Assembly: GCA_017620335.1 (NCBI GenBank)
Contig: JAFZQO010000009.1
Coordinates: 18,929 to 82,928, forward strand
Length of the DNA: 64,000 nt
Direction: 5' to 3'
Origin: Bacteroidales bacterium
GTDB taxonomy: Bacteria; Bacteroidota; Bacteroidia; Bacteroidales; UBA932
Both the position numbers and the translations under genes were made by a program. Position 1 is the stretch's first letter. Each line of letters begins with the position of its first letter. Below, piece after piece: positions 34,651 through 42,913 of this stretch. The notes beneath the pieces were generated by a model, which worked only from the letters and a program-made list of their open reading frames with translations, did no database searches and was not told where the DNA came from.

Positions 34651-35775
34651 TCAGTCGGTATAGTATTCGCCGTATTCGCAGCCGATGTTCTCCGCGTGGA
34701 TGCGGTCGACCAGAATGCCTTTATTGTCAAACAGTTGGATGGTGCCGACGCCGTTGCCTCCGTTCCAGAGGCGCCTGTGGCGCCGGGCCCCGTCGGGGGA
34801 TTCGTAATTGACAAGGAGCATGTCTTTCTTCTCGCAGGTGACATCCGTGACCATCCTGCCGGAGCTGCTGCGCTGCTCGACGTGCCAGACGATCTGCGTG
34901 ACGGTCTCCCTGCAGTCAAACTCCGTGTGGACGCCGGTCCAGGCCTTGGAGAAGTTGAATTCAAAGGGTCTGCCCTCGTACCAAAAGGCCGAGAGGAGTT
35001 TTCTCGGCAGTGCCAGGGGGCCGATCTTAGGCCGGCCTCCGCCTATGTCGAAGACGCTGTCAGTCAGTTTCTTGCCGCTTATCTCGCTGGTGAGGTTGTT
35101 GGATGAGAGCCATACCCAGGGCGAGGTGAAGTCCTTTCCCCAGTTCTTGTCGGCATAGCCGTAGCAGTCTTCCGGGCGTACGAGGTACCGCCGCCCGTTC
35201 CACACCACTTCGCCCTCGTATTCAGTCTTCATCCCCTCGGCATGCCAGAACATCTCGAAGGCTTCGGCGTGGCGGAAGAGCTCGTCGGCGCCGAAACCGA
35301 CGTTGAAGGCCGTGACCTTGCGTATCCTGAGGTCCCAGGCCATCCGCCCGTCGGAGCACATCCATTCGGGGTGCTCCGCCGAGCCTTCGACCACGACGTT
35401 GCCGCAGGTCCGTTCCTCGTCGAGGAAGCAGTCGCCGGCCTCGACGCTGAAGGGCACGCCCCAGTCCACCTTAATGCGCTTCCAACCCCAGAAGCGGTGG
35501 AGCTGCGCCGCGTCCTCGCCCCAGGCCCCGGCCTTGACCATCAGGTACGAAGGCTTCTGCGGTTTCCCGGGGATCTGCCCGAAGACGGGTTCCTCGCCCC
35601 CGAGGGAGGGGTTGCATAGGAAAAACTCGATGAAGAATGGCTTGGCCGCACCCGTTTCGGCGTCGTATCCCGTGAACGAATGCCACCACCAGTCGTACCC
35701 TTGGTGCGCCTGCGGCCCGTAAAGCTGGCAGGCGTCCCGGGCGATGTCGTGCTTGTTGAATCCCGTCGTTTTCAT
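34651..35775 (-). CDS. Tocopherol cyclase-like family protein
   Basis: Cytoplasmic-looking protein of 374 residues with no signal peptide. It carries the family's characteristic YGYADKNWGKDFTSPWVW segment and beta-rich lipocalin-like halves (GYDWWWHSFTGYD near the start). Bacterial members outside photosynthetic lineages have no tocopherol; their role is unknown and the name reflects sequence similarity only. It is first of a two-gene unit with the glycine-zipper protein. The promoter is only 7 nt upstream of the ATG, so the mRNA should be almost leaderless. Confidence 0.75.
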   Translation of the reverse strand: MKTTGFNKHDIARDACQLYGPQAHQGYDWWWHSFTGYDAETGAAKPFFIEFFLCNPSLGGEEPVFGQIPGKPQKPSYLMVKAGAWGEDAAQLHRFWGWKRIKVDWGVPFSVEAGDCFLDEERTCGNVVVEGSAEHPEWMCSDGRMAWDLRIRKVTAFNVGFGADELFRHAEAFEMFWHAEGMKTEYEGEVVWNGRRYLVRPEDCYGYADKNWGKDFTSPWVWLSSNNLTSEISGKKLTDSVFDIGGGRPKIGPLALPRKLLSAFWYEGRPFEFNFSKAWTGVHTEFDCRETVTQIVWHVEQRSSSGRMVTDVTCEKKDMLLVNYESPDGARRHRRLWNGGNGVGTIQLFDNKGILVDRIHAENIGCEYGEYYTD

Positions 35776-35782
35776 ATTATTC

Positions 35783-35790
35783 CAAATATA
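35783..35790 (-). promoter_or_regulatory. -7 promoter box for the tocopherol-cyclase-like gene
   Basis: TATATTTG on the minus strand, 7 nt upstream of the ATG at 35775. Confidence 0.78.
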
Positions 35791-35823
35791 CGTATTATTC
35801 TGATGTCAGATGTGTTTTTTGAT

Positions 35824-35831
35824 TAACTTTG
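35824..35831 (+). promoter_or_regulatory. -7 promoter box for the small barrel gene
   Basis: TAACTTTG, a match to TAnnTTTG, 41 nt upstream of the ATG at 35873; divergent from the box at 35783-35790. Confidence 0.65.
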
Positions 35832-35872
35832 GCATCGATTAGCATTTCACTTCCGATTGAAGCCGTCCGTTA

Positions 35873-36316
35873 ATGAAGAAGATAATTGCCTTGTTAGCCG
35901 CTCTTTCGATATCGGTCTCCCTCTCGGGGCAGAACGATAAGATCCTTTTTGCGGGAATCGACGCCAGTATGGACTGTTTCTTGTCAGCGGACAGCAAGGT
36001 GTACACAAGCTTCGGCTTGGGAACGTTCGGCCGCTTGGGTAGGCCAGACCAATGGGTCAATCTCGTGGGAGGGGTCAGATACATATACGGGACGCGTTTG
36101 TCGGGATTCCAGGTCCCTGTTCTCTTGAACGTCAACCTTCTGAAGGGCAAGCAGTTCTCCGGATATCTCGGATGCGGATATGAGTTCGACTTCGCAGGGA
36201 CTTATTATGGTGCGACGAAATACCAGGCAGGACTGGCCGGCAGACATGCCGACTTTCGCGTCTTCTACAAACCTTATCAAGGAGACTTGGGAGCGGAATT
36301 CACGTTTTATTTCTAG
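35873..36316 (+). CDS. Small secreted beta-barrel-like protein
   Basis: Protein of 147 residues with a signal peptide (to about LSGQ). The mature part is a series of amphipathic strands (YTSFGLGTFGRLG, YLGCGYEFDFAGTYYG) and ends GAEFTFYF, a C-terminal aromatic typical of outer-membrane barrels. Its small size suits a barrel of about eight strands. No family assigned. Monocistronic, followed by a terminator. Confidence 0.7.
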   Translation: MKKIIALLAALSISVSLSGQNDKILFAGIDASMDCFLSADSKVYTSFGLGTFGRLGRPDQWVNLVGGVRYIYGTRLSGFQVPVLLNVNLLKGKQFSGYLGCGYEFDFAGTYYGATKYQAGLAGRHADFRVFYKPYQGDLGAEFTFYF

Positions 36317-36345
36317 ATAATTGACAACGGGGTGCATAACAAAAT

Positions 36346-36373
36346 AGCCGGGACTTGACGTCTCGGCTTTTTT
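36346..36373. terminator. Intrinsic terminator between the barrel gene and tRNA-Asn
   Basis: 9-bp stem (36346-36354 / 36360-36368) with one G-U pair, then a T-run to 36373 on the plus strand. It also lies directly downstream of tRNA-Asn on the minus strand. Confidence 0.8.
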
Positions 36374-36374
36374 G

Positions 36375-36448
36375 CTCCCCCTCGGGGACTTGAACCCAGG
36401 ACCCCCTGATTAACAGTCAGGTGCTCTAACCAACTGAGCTAAGGAGGA
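36375..36448 (-). tRNA. tRNA-Asn (anticodon GTT)
   Basis: 74-nt cloverleaf: acceptor TCCTCCT / AGGGGGA, D-stem GCTC/GAGC, anticodon stem CCTGA/TCAGG with loop CTGTTAA. The T-stem CTGGG/CCCCG has one mismatch. CCA is not encoded. Confidence 0.93.
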
Positions 36449-36478
36449 ATGTTCCACATTCGTTTCCGAACGGGATTG

Positions 36479-36509
36479 CAAAGGTAAGACATTTTTTCAA
36501 TCATTCAAA
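36479..36509 (-). promoter_or_regulatory. Full promoter for tRNA-Asn
   Basis: TTTG (36506-36509), 19 nt, TACCTTTG (36479-36486) on the minus strand. Confidence 0.82.
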
Positions 36510-36529
36510 TTTTTTCGGGCTTTTTTTCG

Positions 36530-36537
36530 TACCTTTG
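36530..36537 (+). promoter_or_regulatory. -7 promoter box for the peptidoglycan-recycling operon
   Basis: TACCTTTG, 26 nt upstream of the ATG at 36564. A GTG at 36537 shares its last base and is excluded as a start. Confidence 0.78.
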
Positions 36538-36563
36538 TGAGTCCTCAGGGCACGTTTCGAGAT

Positions 36564-37373
36564 ATGGATATAGACCTTTTGTCCAAAATGGTGGGTGAAC
36601 TCATCCTCGACAGCGACGAAGTCGCGTTGCCGGGGGTCGGGACATTCGTCGCCGAGATAATGCCATCAACCTTCTCCGACAAGGGTTATACCATCAATCC
36701 TCCTTACCGCCGCCTGTCTTTCCGCCAGAGGGAGTCCCGTGACAACCGCCTGGTGGAGTTGTATGCGAGCTCAAACGGAGTCGACGTCGAGACCGCCGCT
36801 TCGATCATGGGGACCTTCCTGAAGGAGCTGAAGGAGACGCTCAAGGTCAGGAAGACCATCATCTTCCCCGGTCTGGGACGCCTGAGGGCCACCCGCGAGA
36901 ACAATTTCTTCTTCATCCCCGACGAGGACCTGAACATATATCCCGAGGGTTTCGGGCTCGAACCGGTGTCGTTGAAGACTCACGTGGAGACGGAGGATGA
37001 GATGCGCTCGGCAGTGGAGTCGCTCCAGCAGATACTGGAGGAGCCGGCCGAGGCGGCCGCCGCCGCTGAAGAGGTGGCGCAGGAGGCTGTCGCTGAGGAA
37101 GCCGCTGAAGCGGTCGCCGAGAAGATCGCTGATGAAATTGCCGTGAATGCGGTTGAAGAGGTTGCAGAAGAAACAGCCGGGGCAGTTGCAGAGGTGGAGT
37201 CTGAGCCGGTTGCCGAGCGGAAGGGGAGGAAGTGGTGGATCGTCGCTGCCGCCGTCCTGGGAGCCGCAGTGCTGCTGCTGGCCGTGTTCGTGCTGTTGGC
37301 CCATGTGGCGCCGGACTTCATTGATTCGATACTCTACACCAAGGAAGAACTCGATATCATACACCGGATATGA
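36564..37373 (+). CDS. HU/CCDC81-like domain membrane protein
   Basis: Protein of 269 residues. The N-terminal ~130 residues resemble the HU-type fold adapted in Bacteroidota cell-envelope proteins (ELILDSDEVALPGVGTF, then KTIIFPGLGRLRATREN with a second PGxGxF-like turn). A long Ala/Glu-rich coiled segment follows (about 150-225), then one transmembrane helix (about 230-252) and a short tail. It may tether a cytoplasmic HU-like domain, possibly DNA- or peptide-binding, to the membrane. It overlaps the NUDIX gene by 4 nt and heads the peptidoglycan operon. Confidence 0.75.
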   Translation: MDIDLLSKMVGELILDSDEVALPGVGTFVAEIMPSTFSDKGYTINPPYRRLSFRQRESRDNRLVELYASSNGVDVETAASIMGTFLKELKETLKVRKTIIFPGLGRLRATRENNFFFIPDEDLNIYPEGFGLEPVSLKTHVETEDEMRSAVESLQQILEEPAEAAAAAEEVAQEAVAEEAAEAVAEKIADEIAVNAVEEVAEETAGAVAEVESEPVAERKGRKWWIVAAAVLGAAVLLLAVFVLLAHVAPDFIDSILYTKEELDIIHRI

Positions 37374-37951
37374 TAGAACTCGTATATCCAGTGGGCGCTC
37401 CTGCGCCGGTGTTCCCGCGCCGTCCGGGCTTTCCGGACGTGACCGCGCCGGAGATGCTGCCCGTCGTCGAGCCGACGGGCATTGTCATAGGCCAGGCCTC
37501 CCGGTCATATTGCCACGGAGGAGAGAAGCCCCTCCATCCCGTCGTCCATCTCCATGTCCTGAACAGGAACTGCGAGCTGTATATCCAGAAGCGTTCCTTG
37601 AAGAAGGACCTTCTTCCCGGCTACTGGGATACCGCGGTCGGGGGACATGTCGGCTACGGGGAAAGCGTAATCGAGGCACTGTTCCGCGAAGCCGGAGAGG
37701 AACTGGGTTTCTATGATTTCAACCCAGTACACCTTCTTACCTATGTGTTCGAGTCGGAGGTGGAGCGCGAACTGGTATTCTCTTTCGCGGCCATAGGCAA
37801 TTTCGAGCTCCATCCAGACCGCGACGAGGTGGCGGACGGCGCTTTCTGGCCTTTCGCGGACATCGAAGCCCATCTGGGCCATTCTGTGTTCACTCCAAAC
37901 TTCGAGCAGGAGTTCGGTAAGGTGCGCCATATCCTCGAATCGCTGTTGTAA
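37370..37951 (+). CDS. NUDIX hydrolase
   Basis: Cytoplasmic protein of 193 residues. The NUDIX box is complete: GGHVGYGESVIEALFREAGE followed by ELGF, with the metal-binding REAGEE core. It should hydrolyse a nucleoside diphosphate linked to another group; the particular substrate is unknown. A region before the box (HPVVHLHVLNRNCELYIQKRS) is typical of the IPP-isomerase/YfcD-like NUDIX branch. It overlaps the HU-like gene by 4 nt and the DUF4922-SpoIID gene by 1 nt, so all three are translationally coupled. Confidence 0.88.
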   Translation: MIELVYPVGAPAPVFPRRPGFPDVTAPEMLPVVEPTGIVIGQASRSYCHGGEKPLHPVVHLHVLNRNCELYIQKRSLKKDLLPGYWDTAVGGHVGYGESVIEALFREAGEELGFYDFNPVHLLTYVFESEVERELVFSFAAIGNFELHPDRDEVADGAFWPFADIEAHLGHSVFTPNFEQEFGKVRHILESLL

Positions 37952-40170
37952 TGACTTCACAGACAGATAAATTCATCAAGGACCAGCTTTCGGTATGGCC
38001 GGAGGTTTCGGCCCGGTTCCGGGCGTTGAAGTCCGCCGGCGAGCGGCGGCTGGAGGCGGGCGGGCTGGAGGTCGTGCTTCAGCACAACCCCGCCCGCCTG
38101 GCCTCCGCCGTTGCCGGCACGCCGGCGGACTCCCTGAAGGACGCCCCCTGTTTCCTCTGCCGGGAGAATCTCCCGCCGGAGCAGGCCGTGCTCCCCTTCG
38201 AGGGCCGCAAGGGCCGCAGGTACCGCATACAGATCAATCCCTTCCCCATATTTCCAAAGCATCTGGTAATTGCCAGCGAACGTCATCAGCCGCAGTCCAT
38301 CTGGCACCACTTCGTGGACATGATGGACATGGCGCGTTCGATCGGCGGATGCACGGTCTTCTATAACGGTCCCCAGAGCGGAGCATCTGCGCCGGAACAT
38401 CTTCATTTCCAGGCGTGTCCTCACGGCATCCTCCCTTTGGAGAAGGCTGTCGACATCCTTTTCGACCGTGTCCGTGAAGAGGGCCTCGAGGACGTCCATT
38501 TCGACATTCCGGGCGAGCTGGAGTACCTTACACGGGTCCAGGAAGCCGTCGTCTATCATTACCGGCATTTCATGCGCGGCATCTTCGCGCTGCGGGGCCG
38601 CACTTCCAAGTCCGTGGGCAAGCTTTTCTACCGCCTTCTGGAAAGCGTCCCCGTCGTGGAAGGGGAGAAGGAACCGAGATTCAACCTTTTCGTCTGGCAC
38701 GACGGGGCGGAATACCGCGCCATAGTCGTGCTCCGCGACCGTCACCGCACGCACCATTTCTATAGCGAGGGTCCCGACCATCTCACGATGGCTCCGGGCT
38801 GCGCTGACGTCGCGGGATACCTTATAGTTCCTGACCCTGAGGACTTTGCAAAGCTGGATTCCGCCTTGCTGGAGTCGCTGCTCGACGAGGCCGCCGTCCG
38901 GCCGGAGGCCGAGCGCGACATCGTCTGGCGCCTGAGGCGGCGCCAGCGCAAAGTCGAGGTCGGCATCATGTCCGGACAGGAGATCCGCTTCGAGATCATT
39001 TCTGACGGGGCCGGTCCGCAGAAGGTCTCCTTCCGGGAAGGGAAGATAGATTATGGCGGGGTACTCTACGATGAACTGGTATTCGACGCCGTCACCCGTT
39101 CGACGCTCTTCTCGGAGCCTTCGTTCATATTGTATGACGTTACCATAGGAGTCGGTTTCCATTGGGAGAGGAAGCAGGACCAGACCTTCGCGGGTTCGCT
39201 GAAGTTCATCGTCGAGGACGGGAAGGTCACGGCCGTGAACCGCGTGGGGATAGAGGACTATCTCGTGAGCGTGATTTCATCCGAGATGAAGGCTTCTGCT
39301 TCGCTGGAATTCCTGAAGGCCCATGCCGTCATCTCGCGCTCCTGGCTGCTGTCGCAGATGGAGGCGAGGCGCACCGGCAGGCCGGCGGGCGCGCCCGCCC
39401 GGCTGCCGCAGGCGCCCGGCGAGCTGATCCGCTGGTGGGATCATGACGACCACAAACTGTTCGACGTATGCGCGGACGACCACTGCCAGCGCTACCAGGG
39501 CCTGACCAACGCCGTCGGCGAAAATGTCAGGAAGGCCGTGGACGGGACCTGGGGCCAGGTCCTGATGTACGGCGGACAGATCTGCGACGCCCGTTTCTCC
39601 AAGTGCTGCGGCGGGCGGATGGAGCTGTTCTCCACCTGCTGGGAGGACCGGGATTTCCCTTATCTCCGGGCGCTTCCGGACACTCCGGGGGAGAAGCCGG
39701 AGGGGCGTTGCTTCTGCGACACTTCCGATGAAAGGATACTGTCCCAGGTCCTGAACGATTATGACTTGGAGACGAAGGACTTCTACCGCTGGGAGGTGCG
39801 TTATGGCTGCGCCACCCTCTCCAAACTTGTCAGCCGGCGCATCGGAATTGACTTCGGCGAGATCCGCGACCTCATCCCCGTTGAGCGGGGCCCGTCCGGC
39901 CGCATCAGCAGGCTGAAGGTCGTCGGCACGGCATGCTCCATGGTTGTCGGCAAAGAACTTATGATACGCAAGATGCTGTCGGAGAGCCATTTGAAGAGCT
40001 CCGCCTTCGACGTGTCATGGGAAGGCGACGAACTCGTGCTGAAAGGCCGCGGCTGGGGACACGGCGTCGGCCTGTGCCAGATAGGCGCCGCGGTGATGTC
40101 CTGCGAAGGATACGGCTATCGTGAAATACTGGGGCATTATTACCCCGGATCAACCATAGAAAGATTATGA
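37951..40170 (+). CDS. DUF4922 (GalT/HIT-like nucleotidyltransferase) fused to a SpoIID/LytB domain
   Basis: Protein of 739 residues with no signal peptide or transmembrane helix. The first ~310 residues match DUF4922: PCFLCRENLP, a possible metal/structural Cys pair (Cys67, Cys70), and EHLHFQ with an HxHxQ active-site triad (150-154) as in galactose-1-phosphate uridylyltransferases. The last ~350 residues are SpoIID-like: ISSEMKAS with the catalytic-type Glu (about 445), a Cys-rich middle, and GRGWGHGVGLCQ. SpoIID enzymes are lytic transglycosylases that act outside the membrane, so a leaderless fusion is puzzling. It overlaps ampG by 4 nt. Confidence 0.88.
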   Translation: MTSQTDKFIKDQLSVWPEVSARFRALKSAGERRLEAGGLEVVLQHNPARLASAVAGTPADSLKDAPCFLCRENLPPEQAVLPFEGRKGRRYRIQINPFPIFPKHLVIASERHQPQSIWHHFVDMMDMARSIGGCTVFYNGPQSGASAPEHLHFQACPHGILPLEKAVDILFDRVREEGLEDVHFDIPGELEYLTRVQEAVVYHYRHFMRGIFALRGRTSKSVGKLFYRLLESVPVVEGEKEPRFNLFVWHDGAEYRAIVVLRDRHRTHHFYSEGPDHLTMAPGCADVAGYLIVPDPEDFAKLDSALLESLLDEAAVRPEAERDIVWRLRRRQRKVEVGIMSGQEIRFEIISDGAGPQKVSFREGKIDYGGVLYDELVFDAVTRSTLFSEPSFILYDVTIGVGFHWERKQDQTFAGSLKFIVEDGKVTAVNRVGIEDYLVSVISSEMKASASLEFLKAHAVISRSWLLSQMEARRTGRPAGAPARLPQAPGELIRWWDHDDHKLFDVCADDHCQRYQGLTNAVGENVRKAVDGTWGQVLMYGGQICDARFSKCCGGRMELFSTCWEDRDFPYLRALPDTPGEKPEGRCFCDTSDERILSQVLNDYDLETKDFYRWEVRYGCATLSKLVSRRIGIDFGEIRDLIPVERGPSGRISRLKVVGTACSMVVGKELMIRKMLSESHLKSSAFDVSWEGDELVLKGRGWGHGVGLCQIGAAVMSCEGYGYREILGHYYPGSTIERL

Positions 40171-41450
40171 AGAACACTCGCAGTCCGTGGGCGTGGGTCC
40201 CGACCCTTTACCTGGTCGAAGGACTCCCTTACGCCATAGTCAACACCATCGCGCTGGCGGTCTTCAAGGACATGGGCGTGGACAACGGGACCCTGGGTCC
40301 CCTGACTACCCTCATCAGCCTTCCTTGGCTTATAAAACCGCTCTGGAGTCCGTTCATGGACATCTTCCGCAGCAAGCGCTGGTGGATACTCCTGACCCAG
40401 TTCACCATGGTGGCCGTGCTTGCGGTGATCGCATTCTGCCTCCCGTTCTGTTCGATGACCGTGCTGCTGGTGCTGTTCGTGCTGGTGGCTTTCGCATCCG
40501 CCACGCATGATATTTCCGCGGACGGGTATTACATGCTGGCCCTGGACAGGCAGCGGCAGTCTTCGTTCGTGGGCATCCGCAATACCTTCTACCGCGGCGG
40601 CTTGGTGCTCGGCCAGGGACTGTTGGTCATGCTGGGAGGCGTACTTCAGAGGCGTTCTGGCGACATCCCTCGTGCATGGGGCACCGTGCTGCTGATCTCC
40701 GCAGCACTGCTTGCCGCCATTTCGGTATATCATTTCTTCAGGCTGCCCAAGGCCTCCGAAGACCTCGACAGGCGCGACAGCCGCACCTCGGCGCAGATCT
40801 GGGCCGAGTTCGGGGAGTCATTCCGCTCCTTCTTCATGAAGACCGGAGTATGGTGGGCTATAGCTTTCATGCTGCTCTTCCGCCTGCCTGAGGCGCTGTC
40901 ACTCAATCTGTTATATCCCTTCTTCAAGGACGGGGCCGAGGTCGGAGGACTGGGCGCCGGTACGGAAATGTACGGCCTGGTGTACGGCACCTTCGGCGTT
41001 GTGGCACTGCTGCTGGGAGGCATACTCGGAGGACTGTACGCTTCGCGCGCAGGGCTCAGGCGGGCGATGTGGCCCATGGCCCTCTCGCTCGCCCTGCCCT
41101 GCGCCGTGTACCTTCTGATGGCCATCTTCCGCCCCACCTCCGTCTGGACCATAGGCTCACTGATAGTGCTGGACCAGTTCGGATACGGATTCGGATTCAC
41201 GGCATACACACTGTTCATGATGCAGTTCGTGGACGGACCGCTCAAGACTTCGCACTATGCCATCTGCACCGCCTTCATGTGGCTGTCGATGAAACTGCCC
41301 GCCCTGGTCGCCGGCTATCTCCAGCAGTGGCTGGGCTACACCGGCTTCTTCACCCTCGTGATGGTCTCCTGCCTCGGAACCTTCCTCGCCGCCTTCCTCG
41401 CCCGCCGCAAAATCCTTCTTCCCGGGCAGGGGAGTCCGAAGGAGGCGTGA
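40167..41450 (+). CDS. AmpG-like MFS permease for muropeptides or anhydro-sugars
   Basis: Inner-membrane transporter of 427 residues with about 12 transmembrane helices. It has the AmpG-type N-terminus YLVEGLPYAIVNTIALAVFK and the helix-4 segment ASATHDISADGY. AmpG imports GlcNAc-anhydroMurNAc (muropeptides) during wall recycling. The neighbours, SpoIID-like upstream and NamZ-like muramidase downstream, support a peptidoglycan substrate. It overlaps the fusion gene by 4 nt and lies 114 nt before the muramidase gene. Confidence 0.88.
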   Translation: MKNTRSPWAWVPTLYLVEGLPYAIVNTIALAVFKDMGVDNGTLGPLTTLISLPWLIKPLWSPFMDIFRSKRWWILLTQFTMVAVLAVIAFCLPFCSMTVLLVLFVLVAFASATHDISADGYYMLALDRQRQSSFVGIRNTFYRGGLVLGQGLLVMLGGVLQRRSGDIPRAWGTVLLISAALLAAISVYHFFRLPKASEDLDRRDSRTSAQIWAEFGESFRSFFMKTGVWWAIAFMLLFRLPEALSLNLLYPFFKDGAEVGGLGAGTEMYGLVYGTFGVVALLLGGILGGLYASRAGLRRAMWPMALSLALPCAVYLLMAIFRPTSVWTIGSLIVLDQFGYGFGFTAYTLFMMQFVDGPLKTSHYAICTAFMWLSMKLPALVAGYLQQWLGYTGFFTLVMVSCLGTFLAAFLARRKILLPGQGSPKEA

Positions 41451-41564
41451 CGCGCTGTCCGTCGTCAATGGTGTTGTGGTAGCTAAGGCACTGAGTGCCA
41501 GATGTTTAATAGAGATTACTACCCCTGCTCAGAGGAGGTACTGGATATATGTAAAGTATTGAAT

Positions 41565-42884
41565 ATGAGAAAGATGTTTACCACGCTGCTGCTGGCGACG
41601 AGCCTTTGTGCATGCGGGCAAGGGGCGCAGAGGCCGTCCTCAGGCCCTGTGGGTGAAGGCTCGGAAGCCGCGGCCGAGACTGTGGCTGAGGCCGCGCCGG
41701 AGCAGGAGGTGCTGCCGGGCGTCGAGGTGCTGGTGAAATCCGGATTCGAGTGCCTGAAAGGCAAGAAGATAGGACTCCTGACCAATCCCAGCGGCATAGA
41801 CCGGAATTTACGCTCCACCGTGGACATTCTGTTCAACGCCCCGGATGTGGAGCTCAAGGTGCTATTCGCGCCGGAGCACGGCGTCCGCGGAGACGTCTAT
41901 GCCGGCGGCCACCTGGACGATTCCGTCGACGGCGCCACCGGCCTGCCCGTCCGCTCCCTCTACGGGAACACGCGGACTCCCACCCCCGAGATGCTCAAGG
42001 GACTGGACGCCGTGGTTTACGACATCCAGGACGTTGGGACGAGGTCCTATACATTCATCAGCTCCCTGGGCCTCCTGATGCGCGCCTGCGGGGAGCAGGG
42101 CGTCGAGGTCGTCGTCCTCGACCGCCCGAACCCGCTCGGCGGCGAGAAGGTCGAGGGATGCCCGGTCGAACCGGGCTATTTCTCCTTCATCAGCCAGTTC
42201 AGCATCCCTTATATCTACGGCCTCACGGTCGGTGAGCTGGCCACGCTCATCAACGAGGAGGGCCTGAACAAGGGCGAGAAAGGTGACAAAACCCATGTCA
42301 AATGCAAGCTCACGGTCGTGCCCATGGAAGGGTGGCGCCGGGACATGACTTTCCTGGATACGGGCCTGCCCTGGGTACTTCCTTCGCCCAACATCCCGTA
42401 TCCGCAGAGCGCCCTCGGGTATCCCTCCGCGGGTATCCTCGGAGAGCTCGGCTTCGTGAACATAGGCGTCGGGTATACGATCCCGTTCGGCTGCTTCGCC
42501 GCCGAATGGATCGACGCCGACGCCCTGAAGGAGACGCTCGACGGCTACGCCGTTCCTGGCGTCTCCTTCCGCACCATCCACTACAAGCCGACCTCCGGTT
42601 CCGACTCCGGAAAACTCCTCCACGGGGTGCAATATTACTTCACCGATTACAAATTAGCGGAATTGACGATGGTCCAGTTTTACGTCCTGGAGGCCCTCCA
42701 CGAGCTGTTTCCGGACCGGAATCCCTTCGTTTCCGGCAAGATTTCTACCTTCGACCGCGTTTGTGGTACGGATTGTGCAAGGGTGGCTTTTGAGAAGAGC
42801 TTTAAAGCCAGCGACCTGAGAACCGAATGGTTCAAAAATGTCGAAGCTTTCAAGAACCTTTCGAAAAAGTACTACATGTACTAA
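41565..42884 (+). CDS. NamZ-like exo-beta-N-acetylmuramidase lipoprotein (DUF1343)
   Basis: Protein of 439 residues with a lipoprotein signal (LCAC). An Ala/Glu-rich linker precedes the DUF1343 domain, with GLLTNPSGIDR, LFAPEHGVRGD, YDIQDVGTRSYTF and LDRPNPLGGEKVEG. DUF1343 proteins related to NamZ release terminal MurNAc from peptidoglycan fragments. The start is the ATG at 41565, which gives the signal peptide; the open frame upstream has none. No -7 box was seen in the 114-nt gap, so it is probably cotranscribed with ampG. Confidence 0.88.
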   Translation: MRKMFTTLLLATSLCACGQGAQRPSSGPVGEGSEAAAETVAEAAPEQEVLPGVEVLVKSGFECLKGKKIGLLTNPSGIDRNLRSTVDILFNAPDVELKVLFAPEHGVRGDVYAGGHLDDSVDGATGLPVRSLYGNTRTPTPEMLKGLDAVVYDIQDVGTRSYTFISSLGLLMRACGEQGVEVVVLDRPNPLGGEKVEGCPVEPGYFSFISQFSIPYIYGLTVGELATLINEEGLNKGEKGDKTHVKCKLTVVPMEGWRRDMTFLDTGLPWVLPSPNIPYPQSALGYPSAGILGELGFVNIGVGYTIPFGCFAAEWIDADALKETLDGYAVPGVSFRTIHYKPTSGSDSGKLLHGVQYYFTDYKLAELTMVQFYVLEALHELFPDRNPFVSGKISTFDRVCGTDCARVAFEKSFKASDLRTEWFKNVEAFKNLSKKYYMY

Positions 42885-42913
42885 AGAGTCACTAACCATT
42901 AAAATTTAGAGCC

